A stretch of 64,000 nucleotides of DNA from Corynebacterium jeikeium (GTDB lineage: Bacteria; Actinomycetota; Actinomycetes; Mycobacteriales; Mycobacteriaceae): NCBI RefSeq assembly GCF_000738265.1, contig NZ_JFCQ01000029.1:124001-188000 (forward strand). The letters are read 5' to 3'. Below, piece after piece: positions 20,217 through 29,041 of the stretch. A program made the translations under genes and the position numbers. Under the pieces are notes generated by a model. It was not told the origin of the DNA. It saw only the letters and a program-made list of their open reading frames with translations, and did no database searches. Positions within the stretch are counted from its first letter, which is position 1; every line of letters starts with the position of its first letter.

Positions 20217-21266
20217 TTACCTTTCCGGGAGGTTTCGCACTCCTCCGGAGATCTCCTGCAGCACCGCTGCCAGCTTCTCCGGCTTGTGGCGGTCGGTCCA
20301 CCGCCCGCGGTTGTCGTCCTCCCGTACGTCACGGTAGATCACTTTGGCGCCCAATGCTGCTGCGGCTCTATCTATATGACGCCTCGTGCTGGCCACTGGC
20401 ATCGTTGACAGATCGACGATGACAACGTCAATCTGCAGGCTTGGGCAGTGCTGCCGCACCATGTGGATGTGGTGTTCCAGCGACATGCCGGCGGTCTCCC
20501 CCGGCTCCGGCACCAGATTCAGCACCAGCGCTTTGACGGCCTCCGTGCGGTTCAGGGCGTCCACAATCCCCGGCACCAACAGGTGTGGGATCACGCTGGA
20601 GAACCAGGATCCCGGACCCATGGATACGAGGTCGGCGTCGAGGATGGCATCGACGGCCTCCTGGGAAGCCGCAGGTGATTCGGGGTACAGCTTGACCCGG
20701 CGCACCTCGCCTAGCGTGGAGGCCACGGCAACCTGTCCGCGCACGGCGACGACTTCCCGGGGGTCTTCTTCCAGCCCCAGCACCTCGGCCTCCAGGTCGA
20801 GGGGTTCGTTGCTCATGGGGATGACGCGCCCCTGAATGCCCAGCAGGCGGCCGATCTCGTCCAGGGCGGCCATTTCGCTGCCCATGACCTGCGCCAATCC
20901 GGTGATTAGGAAGTTGCCCAGGGCGTGCCCCTTCAGCGCGCCGGAACCGCCGAAGCGGTGCTGGAGGACTTCCTCCCACATGCGACCGCGCTCGGAGTCT
21001 CGGGTCAGGGCTGCCAGTGCCATGCGCAGGTCGCCCGGAGGCAGGGAGCCGAGCTCGCGACGGATGCGGCCCGAGGAGCCACCATCGTCGGCCACGGTGA
21101 CGATCGCGGAGACGTAGTCGGAAATGATGCGCGCGGAACGCAGCGTGTTGAACAGCCCATGCCCGCCGCCGAGGCAGGCGACGCGCGGAATCGGCTTAGC
21201 GGGCTCGGAGGTATCAGGCACAGAGGTATCAGGCACAGAGTAGCCAGAAGAATCAGTAGTAGTCAT
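20217..21266 (-). CDS. yvcK: YvcK/GlmR family gluconeogenesis factor
   Basis: A 349-residue CofD-like protein that binds UDP-sugars and is linked to envelope synthesis and growth on gluconeogenic carbon. The motif ACLGGGHGLFNTL sits at 30-42, followed by VTVADDGGSSGRIRRELG and PPGDLRMALAAL, the family core. The first 25 residues are a hydrophilic tail with a repeated SVPDT unit, so the folded domain begins near residue 27. It lies 60 bp upstream of whiA and downstream of rapZ. Confidence 0.93.
   Translation of the reverse strand: MTTTDSSGYSVPDTSVPDTSEPAKPIPRVACLGGGHGLFNTLRSARIISDYVSAIVTVADDGGSSGRIRRELGSLPPGDLRMALAALTRDSERGRMWEEVLQHRFGGSGALKGHALGNFLITGLAQVMGSEMAALDEIGRLLGIQGRVIPMSNEPLDLEAEVLGLEEDPREVVAVRGQVAVASTLGEVRRVKLYPESPAASQEAVDAILDADLVSMGPGSWFSSVIPHLLVPGIVDALNRTEAVKALVLNLVPEPGETAGMSLEHHIHMVRQHCPSLQIDVVIVDLSTMPVASTRRHIDRAAAALGAKVIYRDVREDDNRGRWTDRHKPEKLAAVLQEISGGVRNLPER
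21209..21238. repeat. 15-bp tandem duplication in the yvcK N-terminus
   Basis: Two exact copies of AGGTATCAGGCACAG in the plus-strand sequence encode the repeated SVPDT unit in the N-terminal tail of YvcK. The duplication is in frame and outside the conserved domain. Confidence 0.85.
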
Positions 21267-21285
21267 GGTGTATCTCGCGCCCTCT

Positions 21286-22161
21286 CTAACGCTCGAGGTC
21301 TCGGTGGGAAAGGTTCACCAGCACCCCGCCTTCGGCCAGGCGGCGCGAAAGCTCTTCGACGATCGCTACGCTGCGGTGGTGGCCACCCGTGCAACCGACG
21401 GCGACGGAGACGAAGAACTTACCTTCCTTGCGGTATCCCGGCAGAACCGAGTGGATCAGCCCCAGGACATGCTCCAGAAACTCCTCGGCACCGGGTTGAG
21501 ATAGGACAAAGTCGGAGACGGGGGCGTCAATACCTCTAAAAGGACGCAACTCCGGATCCCAGTAAGGGTTCGGCAAAAAGCGTGCATCCAACAACATGTC
21601 AATGTCCTTGGGCGGGCCGTGCTTGAATCCGAAGCTCTGCAGGTTAATGCGCACGCTGGAGTGGTCGGCGGCGGCGAAGAACTTTTCCAGCTCCCGGCGC
21701 AGGTCGTGGATGCTGCGGTTCGTCGTGTCCAACACTATGTCGGCGCGTTCGCGGATGCTGGCCAGCATTTCTCGCTCCCGGTCGATGCCGTCCTGCAGCG
21801 TGCCCTCCTGTTGTAGCGGGTGGGTGCGCCGAACCGCGTCGAAGCGGGCGATCAGTGCTTCGTCGGTGGCATCCAGGTACAGCACCGTGGGGCGCCGACC
21901 GCCTGTGTGTAGGTCGTGCAGCACACTGGTCAGATTGCCGGCGAAGTCGCGGGAGCGCACGTCGGTGACGATGGCCAGCTTCTCGATCGGGGAATCCTCG
22001 GAGAAGCTGAGCTCCACCATGCGCACGATAAGCTCCGGCGGGAGGTTATCGGCGACGTACCACCCGAGCTCCTCCAGGGCCGCGGCGGTGGCTCGCCGAC
22101 CTGCCCCAGACATGCCCGTGATCAGGATCAAACTGGGCTCTTGCTGCATTGATGCGCTCAT
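21286..22161 (-). CDS. rapZ: RapZ family nucleotide-binding protein
   Basis: A 291-residue P-loop protein. The loop is GMSGAGRRA at 16-24, where the usual Walker lysine is an arginine, as I recall for mycobacterial orthologues. The segment LGWYVADNLPPELI follows, and the C-terminal domain holds GCTGGHHRSVAIVEEL. In E. coli RapZ is an RNase E adaptor that senses glucosamine-6-phosphate. Its target in Actinobacteria is not established. It sits between uvrC and yvcK, 11 bp from uvrC and 19 bp from yvcK. Confidence 0.93.
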   Translation of the reverse strand: MSASMQQEPSLILITGMSGAGRRATAAALEELGWYVADNLPPELIVRMVELSFSEDSPIEKLAIVTDVRSRDFAGNLTSVLHDLHTGGRRPTVLYLDATDEALIARFDAVRRTHPLQQEGTLQDGIDREREMLASIRERADIVLDTTNRSIHDLRRELEKFFAAADHSSVRINLQSFGFKHGPPKDIDMLLDARFLPNPYWDPELRPFRGIDAPVSDFVLSQPGAEEFLEHVLGLIHSVLPGYRKEGKFFVSVAVGCTGGHHRSVAIVEELSRRLAEGGVLVNLSHRDLER

Positions 22162-22172
22162 ACTCCCCGATC

Positions 22173-24266
22173 CTACCCAGCATTGAGGGCGTCGTGAATG
22201 AGTTGCGCCAACTTCTGCCCAAAGCCCGGTAATGCGGCGATGTCGTCCACGCTGGCCTGCTTGACCTTGGCCACGGAGCCGAACTGCTTGACCAACTGCT
22301 GGCGCCTCTTTGGCCCCAACCCCGGAACGTCGTCCAGCTTGCTGCGGCGCATCCGGGCGCTGCGCTGCTGACGGTGGAAGGTGATGGCGAAGCGGTGTGC
22401 CTCGTCGCGCAGGTTTTGCACCAGGTACAGCGCGGGCGAGTTGCGGGGCACGATGATGGGGTATTCCTCGCCGGGAACCCAGATTTCCTCCAGGCGCTTA
22501 GCGATGCCAATGAGGGTCACATCCGTCACACCCAACTCATCCAGAACCTCTTGCGCAGCGTTGACCTGCGGCAGACCGCCGTCGACGATGAACAGCTGCG
22601 GTGGGTAGGCGAACCTGCGCTTCTCTGGCGCGCTGGCCGTGCTGCCATCGCTGCCGCTGCTGCCTTCACCGCCAGCGCTCTCTAGCTCCGCTTCGCCCTC
22701 TAGTAGGTCTCCCCCGTCATCACCCGCGGGCACCGCAGACTTGTCCTGCTGGTAACGCTTGAAGCGCCGCCGCACGACCTCCGCGATGGAGGCGACGTCG
22801 TCGGAATGCCCGTCGCCGGCGGCCTCGCGGATCTTGTACCGCCGGTAGTCTGACTTCTTCGGCAGTCCATCCTCAAAGACCACCAGGCTGGCCACCACGT
22901 CGGTGCCCTGGATATGGGAGATATCGGTGCACTCGATGCGCAGCGGAGATTCGTCCATCCACAGCGCCTCCTGCAGTTCCTTCAGCGCGGCCGAACGTGC
23001 CGTGATGTCGCCTGCTCGCTTCAGCTTGTGCTGGGCCAGCGCCTGCGTAGCATTGGTCTCCGCGGTGGTCATCAGCGCCTTCTTATCGCCCCGCTGGGGC
23101 ACGCGGATCTGCACGTTGGATCCGCGCAGGCTTGTCAGCCACTCCGCCAGGTCGGTGGACTCCTCCGGCAGCGTATGCACCAAGATCTCGCGGGGCACGG
23201 GCGTTACCTGCACGTCCCCCACCAGGTTGCCGAGGTCCTGCGTGGCGGCCGGGTTCATCGCGCGGGCGAGCTCCCGATCCACTTCCGGGCCCGAGGCGCC
23301 ACCCACCTGCGTCTCCGTCGCCTTCGCCAGCTCCGCGGTTTCGCCGTAAAACTGGGTTATGAAGTCGGCGACCAGGCGTTCCTCGCTCAGGTCCTCGCGC
23401 TCGACTACCCACCCGCGCTGACCGTGGATGCGCCCGCCACGGACGTGGAAGATCTGCACCGCAGCCTCCAGCTCGTCGGCGACGAACGCGATCAGGTCCG
23501 CATCGGTCTTGTCCGAAAAGACGACCGCCTGCCGCTCCATGGATTTCTGCATGGCCTGCAGCTGGTCGCGCAGCGCAGCGGCGCGCTCGAAGTCCAGGTC
23601 CTCGCTGGCCTGCTCCATTTCCTTGCGCACGCGACGCAGCACGGGCTCTGTGTTGCCCGCCATGAAGCTGGAAAACTGATCGACCAGTGCGCGGTGCTTG
23701 GCGGGAGTGATTTTTCCTACGCACGGCGCACTGCATCTGTCGATGTAGCCGAGCAGGCAGGGTCTTCCCAATGCTTCGTGACGCCTATACACCCCAGCCG
23801 TACACGTTCTGATCGGAAACACCCGTGTCAGCGACTCGAGGGTTTCGCGGATCGCCCACGCCTTGGGGTACGGCCCGAAGTAACGTACGCCCTTGCGCCG
23901 GGGACCGCGGTACATGAACGCGCGCGGGATCTCCTCCTTCACGCTGATGGCCAGCATGGGGTAAGTCTTATCGTCCCGGTACATGACGTTGAACCGGGGG
24001 TTAAAGCGCTTGATCCAGGTGTATTCCAGGTTCAGCGCTTCCAACTCGCTGGACACGACGGTCCACTGGACGTGGTTGGCGGACTGCACCATCGCGCGGG
24101 TGCGCGGATGCAGTTGATCCAGATCCTGGAAGTAATTAGACAGGCGCGCGCGTAGGTTCTTGGCTTTGCCTACGTAGATGACGCGCTCGGTGGCGTCCCG
24201 AAACGTGTAGACCCCAGGGTCGGTGGGGATGCTTCCCGGTTCTGGACGGTAGGAAACGCTACTCAT
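22173..24266 (-). CDS. uvrC: Excinuclease ABC subunit C
   Basis: The 697-residue dual-incision nuclease of nucleotide excision repair. It has the GIY-YIG domain at the N-terminus ([21 protein letters not shown] spans about 18-38), a UVR domain near 215-245 ([17 protein letters not shown]), the RNase H-like nuclease in the second half, and a tandem helix-hairpin-helix at the end ([28 protein letters not shown]). A Gly/Ser/Glu-rich insertion at about 510-548 is not conserved. The start ATG overlaps the stop of the upstream PH-domain gene by 8 bp. Confidence 0.96.
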   Translation of the reverse strand: MSSVSYRPEPGSIPTDPGVYTFRDATERVIYVGKAKNLRARLSNYFQDLDQLHPRTRAMVQSANHVQWTVVSSELEALNLEYTWIKRFNPRFNVMYRDDKTYPMLAISVKEEIPRAFMYRGPRRKGVRYFGPYPKAWAIRETLESLTRVFPIRTCTAGVYRRHEALGRPCLLGYIDRCSAPCVGKITPAKHRALVDQFSSFMAGNTEPVLRRVRKEMEQASEDLDFERAAALRDQLQAMQKSMERQAVVFSDKTDADLIAFVADELEAAVQIFHVRGGRIHGQRGWVVEREDLSEERLVADFITQFYGETAELAKATETQVGGASGPEVDRELARAMNPAATQDLGNLVGDVQVTPVPREILVHTLPEESTDLAEWLTSLRGSNVQIRVPQRGDKKALMTTAETNATQALAQHKLKRAGDITARSAALKELQEALWMDESPLRIECTDISHIQGTDVVASLVVFEDGLPKKSDYRRYKIREAAGDGHSDDVASIAEVVRRRFKRYQQDKSAVPAGDDGGDLLEGEAELESAGGEGSSGSDGSTASAPEKRRFAYPPQLFIVDGGLPQVNAAQEVLDELGVTDVTLIGIAKRLEEIWVPGEEYPIIVPRNSPALYLVQNLRDEAHRFAITFHRQQRSARMRRSKLDDVPGLGPKRRQQLVKQFGSVAKVKQASVDDIAALPGFGQKLAQLIHDALNAG

Positions 24267-24723
24267 CGAAAGGCATGTAGCGATCCTCCAGCTGGCGGAA
24301 GTCCTCTACGCGCTGGGCGATCAGCTGCTTGTCGTAGATGTTCAGTGCCATCATCGGCACAAACTCAAAGTCGGGCAGCTCCAGGCGCGCCCACTTGGCC
24401 TCCTGGGGAAAGGACAGGCCGTGGATAATTTCCCACGGGTAGAACTGACCGTTGACGATGTTGCGCACCTCCACGCCCTGGCTGTTGACCTTGACGTGCG
24501 GGCGGAGCAGAGACAGGGCGACGAAGGAGAACACCAGGCCGATGCCGATGAAGCCCCACTGGTCGGCGCTTGACACCGTCACTCCGGTATCTCCCACCGC
24601 AACGACGATGGCCATGAAGATGTGCACGGCCATGACCAGTACGACCAGGATCCACGCCAACTTCTTTAAGAAGGGCGAGGAAACCTCCAGCTCCCATTCA
24701 TCCTTATCGCTCACGCCACCCAA
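24259..24723 (-). CDS. Membrane-anchored PH-domain protein
   Basis: A 154-residue protein with two hydrophobic segments (about 19-42 and 53-69), then a C-terminal domain of about 85 residues ([23 protein letters not shown]) that matches the pattern of the bacterial PH domain found in actinobacterial Cfp6-like proteins. The function is unknown. It ends 8 bp inside uvrC, so the two are translationally coupled. An ATG or GTG a few codons in could be the real start, because the first residues [10 protein letters not shown] offer several options. Confidence 0.8.
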   Translation of the reverse strand: MGGVSDKDEWELEVSSPFLKKLAWILVVLVMAVHIFMAIVVAVGDTGVTVSSADQWGFIGIGLVFSFVALSLLRPHVKVNSQGVEVRNIVNGQFYPWEIIHGLSFPQEAKWARLELPDFEFVPMMALNIYDKQLIAQRVEDFRQLEDRYMPFDE

Positions 24724-24749
24724 CCCTACTCTGTTGACGCGGGGCAGCC

Positions 24750-25232
24750 CTAAACGCCCCGCTCGATCTGTCGTAGCACGAGTGCGGTGTGAATCGCCGC
24801 GACCGCCGCATCGTGCCCCTTATCTTCTTTGGCATTGACGCCGCCGGCACGGTCCGCCGCCTGGGCGTGGTTGTCGACCGTCAACACGCCGTTGCCGACG
24901 GGCGTGCCCGAATCCATTCCCGCGCGTGTCAGCCCGTAGGTCACGGCATCGCAGACCACGCGGAAATGCTCGGTTTCGCCCTGGATCACACAGCCGTTCG
25001 CCACGACGGCGTCAAAACGTTTACATGCCGCGGCGACAGCGACCGGCAGCTCCAGGGCTCCGGCGACCCGCCACTGCGCTACCTGAGCGCCGGCCTGCTT
25101 GGCCGTCTCGATGGAGCGAGCGTGCAGAGCGTCGGTGATGTCCGCGTTCCAGGATGCGCTGATCACCGCAACGCTCAAGCCTGCGGCCGAGCCTGCCTTG
25201 AGTTCGACATCAGCTACTCCGGTGTTTGCCAT
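24750..25232 (-). CDS. ribH: 6,7-Dimethyl-8-ribityllumazine synthase
   Basis: A 160-residue enzyme for the penultimate step of riboflavin synthesis. It joins 5-amino-6-ribitylamino-uracil and dihydroxybutanone phosphate. Motifs are SASWNADIT with the substrate-binding Trp, GALELPVA, and GCVIQGETEHF with the phosphate-binding loop. The usual catalytic His of the family is in the EHF segment. It is the last gene of rpe-ribD-ribE-ribBA-ribH, about 50 bp after ribBA. Confidence 0.96.
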   Translation of the reverse strand: MANTGVADVELKAGSAAGLSVAVISASWNADITDALHARSIETAKQAGAQVAQWRVAGALELPVAVAAACKRFDAVVANGCVIQGETEHFRVVCDAVTYGLTRAGMDSGTPVGNGVLTVDNHAQAADRAGGVNAKEDKGHDAAVAAIHTALVLRQIERGV

Positions 25233-25285
25233 GGGGGTGCGGCTCCTTCTTCCAGGGGGTACGGGATCGGTCGGGGTGTGGGGGG

Positions 25286-26536
25286 TTAGTCCAGGGAATC
25301 CAGCTGGTGGCCCATCCGGTCGCGCTTGGTGCGCAGGTAGACCACGTTGTCCTCGTTGGCGTTGAGCTCCACGGGGATGCGCTTGGTGACGTCCACCCCG
25401 TGGCTGGCCAGGTCGTGGATCTTATCCGGGTTGTTCGAGATCAGTGCGACGGATTTCACCTGCAGATCCTTGAGGATCTGTGCAGCGGCGCTGTATTCGC
25501 GGGCGTCCACGGGCAGGCCTTGTTCGAGGTTGGCGTCCACCGTATCCAGGCCTTCGTCCTGCAGCACATAGGCGCGTAGCTTCGGCAGCAGGCCAATGCC
25601 GCGACCCTCGTGCCCTCGCAGGTAGATCAGCACGCCTCGCTCCTTGGCCTCGATGTAGTCCAGGGCCGCGGACAGCTGATCGCCGCAGTCGCAGCGGCGG
25701 GATCCGAACACGTCACCGGTGAGGCACTCCGAATGCACGCGCACCGGAACCGGGGTATCACCGGCCTCAGCGACAGAGACATCGCCCTTGACCAGCGCGA
25801 CGTGCTCCGTGCCGTCGATGATGTTGACGTAGCCGATCACGCGGAAATCTCCGTGGACGGTCGGCAGTCGGGTCTCCACCGCGCGTTCCAGGGTCTGGGT
25901 GTGGTGGCGGCGCCAATGCATCAGCTGTTCGATACTGATCAGTGCCAGGTCGTGTTTGTCCGCGAAGCGGCGCAGCTCCGGCAGGCGGGCCATGGCCGTC
26001 GGGTCTTCCTCGGAGACGATCTCGCACAACGCGCCGGCGGGCGCCAGGTTGGCCGCGCGGGCTAGATCTACGGCGGCCTCGGTGTGGCCTTGGCGCACCA
26101 GTACTCCCCCGCGCTTGGCACGCAGAGGAACCACGTGGCCGGGGCGGTTGAAGGTTGCGGCGGTAGAGGAAGGGTCGGCCAGCAAGCGCACCGTACGGGC
26201 GCGGTCGGTGGCGCTGATGCCGGTATCCACGCCCTCGGCGGCGTCGACCGTAACGGTGTAGGCGGTACCGCGGACGTCCTCGTTGCGGGCGACCATGGGC
26301 GGCAGCCCCAGTCGGTCGCAGTCGGCGCTATCCATGCCCACGCACACGTACCCGGAGCTGTGGCGCACCATGAAGGCCATCAGTTCCGGAGTTGCCTTCT
26401 CTGCGGCAAAGATCAGGTCGCCTTCGTTTTCGCGGTTCTCGTCGTCGACCACAACCACCGCCTTGCCGGCGGCGATGTCGGAGATGGCGCGCTCGACGGA
26501 GTCCAGCTGGATGTTGTGTGTATCGCTTGTGCTCAT
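25286..26536 (-). CDS. ribBA: Bifunctional DHBP synthase / GTP cyclohydrolase II
   Basis: A 416-residue fusion that supplies both precursors of the riboflavin ring. The N-terminal domain (about 1-205) is 3,4-dihydroxy-2-butanone-4-phosphate synthase, with [10 protein letters not shown] at 31-40 and [10 protein letters not shown]. The C-terminal domain is GTP cyclohydrolase II, with the zinc cysteines of [19 protein letters not shown] near 268-286 and the catalytic [10 protein letters not shown] loop. Key residues of both halves appear intact. It lies 19 bp after ribE. Confidence 0.96.
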   Translation of the reverse strand: MSTSDTHNIQLDSVERAISDIAAGKAVVVVDDENRENEGDLIFAAEKATPELMAFMVRHSSGYVCVGMDSADCDRLGLPPMVARNEDVRGTAYTVTVDAAEGVDTGISATDRARTVRLLADPSSTAATFNRPGHVVPLRAKRGGVLVRQGHTEAAVDLARAANLAPAGALCEIVSEEDPTAMARLPELRRFADKHDLALISIEQLMHWRRHHTQTLERAVETRLPTVHGDFRVIGYVNIIDGTEHVALVKGDVSVAEAGDTPVPVRVHSECLTGDVFGSRRCDCGDQLSAALDYIEAKERGVLIYLRGHEGRGIGLLPKLRAYVLQDEGLDTVDANLEQGLPVDAREYSAAAQILKDLQVKSVALISNNPDKIHDLASHGVDVTKRIPVELNANEDNVVYLRTKRDRMGHQLDSLD

Positions 26537-26555
26537 CGGTGCTTAGCCTCTCGCT

Positions 26556-27203
26556 TTAATTCTGCTCGCCGAACTGGGCGAGCCTTTCGACGTACTTCGC
26601 CAGTACGTCGCACTCCACGTTCACTTGAGATCCCGGGTGCAGGTCGCCCAGCATAGTATCGGCCAGGGTCGTTGGAATGAGGGATACCTCGAACCAGTTG
26701 CCGGAACCCGATTCACCTGCACGATCTGTGGTGTCTGCGACCTCCGCGACCGTTAGCGACGTTCCGTTGATAGCCACCGAACCCTTCTTGGCCACGTAGC
26801 GTGCAAGCTGCGGATCGTTGAGCTGGAAGCGGAATACCTCCCAGTGCTCCGAGGGGCGACGTTCTATGAGTTCGGCCGTGCCGTCGACGTGTCCTTGCAC
26901 GATGTGGCCGCCGAAGCGCTGACCGCTGGCCATGGCGCGTTCCACGTTCACGCGGTCGCCTGCGCGGACCTTTCCCAGCGCGCTGTAGTCGAGCGTCACC
27001 TGCATAACGTCGGCGGTGAACTCCGTTGGGTTGTCTCCCCCGCTCAGCTCCGCGACGGTGAGGCACACGCCGTTGATGGCGATGGAATCACCGCGCTTGG
27101 CGTCCCCCAGCACTGTCGGTGCTGTGAAGCGCATCCGCAGCGAGTCCCCTGCCACCTCGATCGCAGCGATGCGCCCGACCTCTTCAATGATTCCGGTGAA
27201 CAT
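26556..27203 (-). CDS. ribE: Riboflavin synthase alpha chain
   Basis: A 215-residue enzyme that dismutates two lumazines into riboflavin. Two internally related lumazine-binding halves are visible: MFTGIIEEVG with GDSIAINGVCLTV in the first, and GGHIVQGHVDGTAEL with KGSVAINGTSLTV in the second. It is preceded by a ribosome site, AAGGAG, and by a 66-bp spacer from ribD that holds two palindromes, so it may have its own control point within the rib operon. Confidence 0.95.
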   Translation of the reverse strand: MFTGIIEEVGRIAAIEVAGDSLRMRFTAPTVLGDAKRGDSIAINGVCLTVAELSGGDNPTEFTADVMQVTLDYSALGKVRAGDRVNVERAMASGQRFGGHIVQGHVDGTAELIERRPSEHWEVFRFQLNDPQLARYVAKKGSVAINGTSLTVAEVADTTDRAGESGSGNWFEVSLIPTTLADTMLGDLHPGSQVNVECDVLAKYVERLAQFGEQN

Positions 27204-27222
27204 GCGCGCTCCTTAGCTTTTA

Positions 27223-27240
27223 TGTATGTGATTACATACA
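27223..27240. promoter_or_regulatory. Perfect palindrome upstream of ribE
   Basis: TGTATGT-GATT-ACATACA, two perfect 7-bp arms with a 4-bp spacer, lies about 20 bp upstream of the ribE start. It has the size and symmetry of a dimeric repressor site, and the cognate regulator is unknown. It is adjacent to a second palindrome. Confidence 0.5.
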
Positions 27241-27242
27241 CA

Positions 27243-27261
27243 TTAGCCCACTGTGGGTTAA
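27243..27261. promoter_or_regulatory. 19-bp imperfect palindrome between ribD and ribE
   Basis: TTAGCCCACTGTGGGTTAA is symmetric except for one internal pair and the central base (arms CCCAC/GTGGG within TTA...TAA). It begins two bases after the neighbouring palindrome. The 19-bp length and TTA/TAA ends recall a DtxR box, but the inner bases do not match, so it is reported only as an operator-like site. Confidence 0.45.
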
Positions 27262-27269
27262 CTCAAGCT

Positions 27270-28331
27270 TTAGGGGGTGCGCTGCGGTGCCGTCATCGTC
27301 CAGCGCACATCAGAACCGAAAACCTCCAGCTCACGCGGTACGAAGCGCCGGATGTCGCCGATAGTTTGGCCCAAGCTGTCGTCGCTGTTTCTTATGGACG
27401 CCACCCCCGCCCCCAACACCGCCGGGGCCGCGTAGTACTGCACCTCGTCCACCACGCCGGCGCTAACAAAGGCCGCTGCCACCCGGGAGCCACCTTCGAC
27501 CAGCAGCGTCCGCACGTCGCGCTTCCACAACTCGTCCAGCACCTCGTGTACATCGCGGGTCTGCAGATGCAGCCCCTCGCCAGGGGCGGAGAACACTCGC
27601 GCATCGGCGGGGACTTCGCTGGTGCCCATGACGACCCGCAGGGGCTGCAGCTCCTCGGCGAAGGGTTCCCCGTTGCCGTCGCGGGCGGTGAGCCGCGGAT
27701 TATCGGCGGCGATCGTTCCGGTGCCGACCAAGATCGCATCACGGCGGGTCCTATCCCGGTGCGCGGCAATCCGCGCTTCCTCTCCGGTGATCCACTGGCT
27801 GGTCTTGTCCACCGCCGCCACTCGTCCGTCGACGGTCGAGGCGATCTTTAACGCGACGTGCGGGCGCTGCTCGGCCATGGAAATCAGCCACGGTTCCACG
27901 CTGTACATCTCTGTCCACGCAGGCAGCTGCACGCTGCGGCCGGTGGGGTGCGGTAAGTAGGGGCCGATGACCTCCACGCCAGCCGCCCGGAGCGTAGCCG
28001 CCCCGCCCTCGGCCACGGGGTTCGGGTCGGCGAAGAGGAAGTCCACCCTCCGGATGCCGGCGCGGATGAGGGCTTCGGCGCACGGTCCGGTGCGGCCGGT
28101 GTGATTGCAGGGTTCCAGGGTGACGATCGCGCGCCCACCGCGTGCGCGATCCCCGGCCTGCTGCAGTGCCATCACCTCTGCGTGCGCCCCGCCGGGGCGC
28201 TGTGTGTAGCCGCGGCCTACCACTGCCCCGGCGGGATCCTCAATGACGGCGCCGACCGGCGGATTCGGGCTGGCTAGCTGGGCCGCCTGCCAGCCGAGGC
28301 GGTGGGCGTCATGAAAAAGCGAAAGATCCAT
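27270..28331 (-). CDS. ribD: Bifunctional pyrimidine deaminase/reductase RibD
   Basis: A 353-residue enzyme for the second and third steps of riboflavin synthesis. The N-terminal deaminase has the zinc and catalytic signature HAE at 50-52 with Cys75 and Cys84 (PCNHTGRTGPC). The C-terminal half is the NADPH-dependent reductase (LKIASTVDGRVA, DAILVGTGT, LLVEGGSRVAAAF). The ATG at 28331 begins the conserved MDLSLFHDAHRLG and lies 4 bp after the rpe stop. The frame is open upstream but overlaps rpe, so the longer version is rejected. Confidence 0.95.
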   Translation of the reverse strand: MDLSLFHDAHRLGWQAAQLASPNPPVGAVIEDPAGAVVGRGYTQRPGGAHAEVMALQQAGDRARGGRAIVTLEPCNHTGRTGPCAEALIRAGIRRVDFLFADPNPVAEGGAATLRAAGVEVIGPYLPHPTGRSVQLPAWTEMYSVEPWLISMAEQRPHVALKIASTVDGRVAAVDKTSQWITGEEARIAAHRDRTRRDAILVGTGTIAADNPRLTARDGNGEPFAEELQPLRVVMGTSEVPADARVFSAPGEGLHLQTRDVHEVLDELWKRDVRTLLVEGGSRVAAAFVSAGVVDEVQYYAAPAVLGAGVASIRNSDDSLGQTIGDIRRFVPRELEVFGSDVRWTMTAPQRTP

Positions 28332-28335
28332 CGGG

Positions 28336-29004
28336 CTACGATGCGCTGGCGCGAATAGCCTCCACCGCAGCGGCGGGGTCGTCCTTGCCGAACACGCTGG
28401 AACCGGCGACGAACACGTCCACGCCAGCGGCGGCGGACTCGGCTGCGGTCTCTGCCCCAATGCCGCCGTCAATCTCGATGAGGGTTTCCAGGCCGTCGGC
28501 ATCGATGCGGCTGCGCAGGGCGCGGACCTTGTCCAGGACCTCAGGCATGAACTTCTGGCCACCAAACCCGGGCTCCACACTCATGACCAGCACGAGGTCG
28601 AACTTATCCAGGTGATCCAGCAACGGCTCCACCGGGGTGTTGGGTTTGATAGAAATGCCTGCCATCGTCCCGTGGCCACGCAGCTTATCGGCCAGCGCGA
28701 TCGCCGCATCCACATCCGCAACGGCCTCCAGGTGGAAGGTCACGGACTGGAAATCGTCGGCGTAGTCTTCTGCCCACTTCTCCGGGTTCTCGATCATCAG
28801 GTGCACGTCCAGGTGCTTATCCGTGTGCGACAGCAGGGACTTCGCCACAGGCAGACCGAAGGAGAGGTTGGGGACGAAATGGTTGTCCATCACGTCGATG
28901 TGCAGCCAGTCCGCGTTGGGCACGCGGGCGACATCGCTGGCCAGGTTGGCGAAGTCGGCGGCAAGGATAGACGGGGCGATCAGCGGGGTGCGGGGATTGG
29001 ACAT
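28336..29004 (-). CDS. rpe: Ribulose-phosphate 3-epimerase
   Basis: A 222-residue TIM-barrel enzyme interconverting ribulose-5-phosphate and xylulose-5-phosphate. Motifs are LHIDVMDNHFVPN, HLMIENP, MSVEPGFGGQKF and EIDGGIG, with the expected metal ligands His and Asp. The ATG is chosen because it is preceded by AGAAAGG at a normal distance and gives the standard length. It heads the riboflavin cluster: its substrate ribulose-5-phosphate is the RibBA substrate. Confidence 0.96.
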   Translation of the reverse strand: MSNPRTPLIAPSILAADFANLASDVARVPNADWLHIDVMDNHFVPNLSFGLPVAKSLLSHTDKHLDVHLMIENPEKWAEDYADDFQSVTFHLEAVADVDAAIALADKLRGHGTMAGISIKPNTPVEPLLDHLDKFDLVLVMSVEPGFGGQKFMPEVLDKVRALRSRIDADGLETLIEIDGGIGAETAAESAAAGVDVFVAGSSVFGKDDPAAAVEAIRASAS

Positions 29005-29041
29005 AGTCTGTGGCCTTTCTATGAAGAGTTTTCTGGTGAAG

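Noticed and set aside
27243-27261. DtxR box
   Set aside because: The site has the 19-bp length and TTA...TAA ends, but the inner arms are CCCAC/GTGGG, not the AGGTTAG/CTAACCT type. No iron gene is adjacent.
28332-28580. N-terminal extension of ribD
   Set aside because: The frame is open upstream, but that part overlaps rpe out of frame and has no homology. The ATG at 28331 gives the standard length.
24724-29041. FMN riboswitch in the riboflavin cluster
   Set aside because: I looked for the conserved RFN-type leader in the intergenic gaps upstream of rpe, ribD, ribE, ribBA and ribH. All gaps are under 70 bp, too short for the aptamer.
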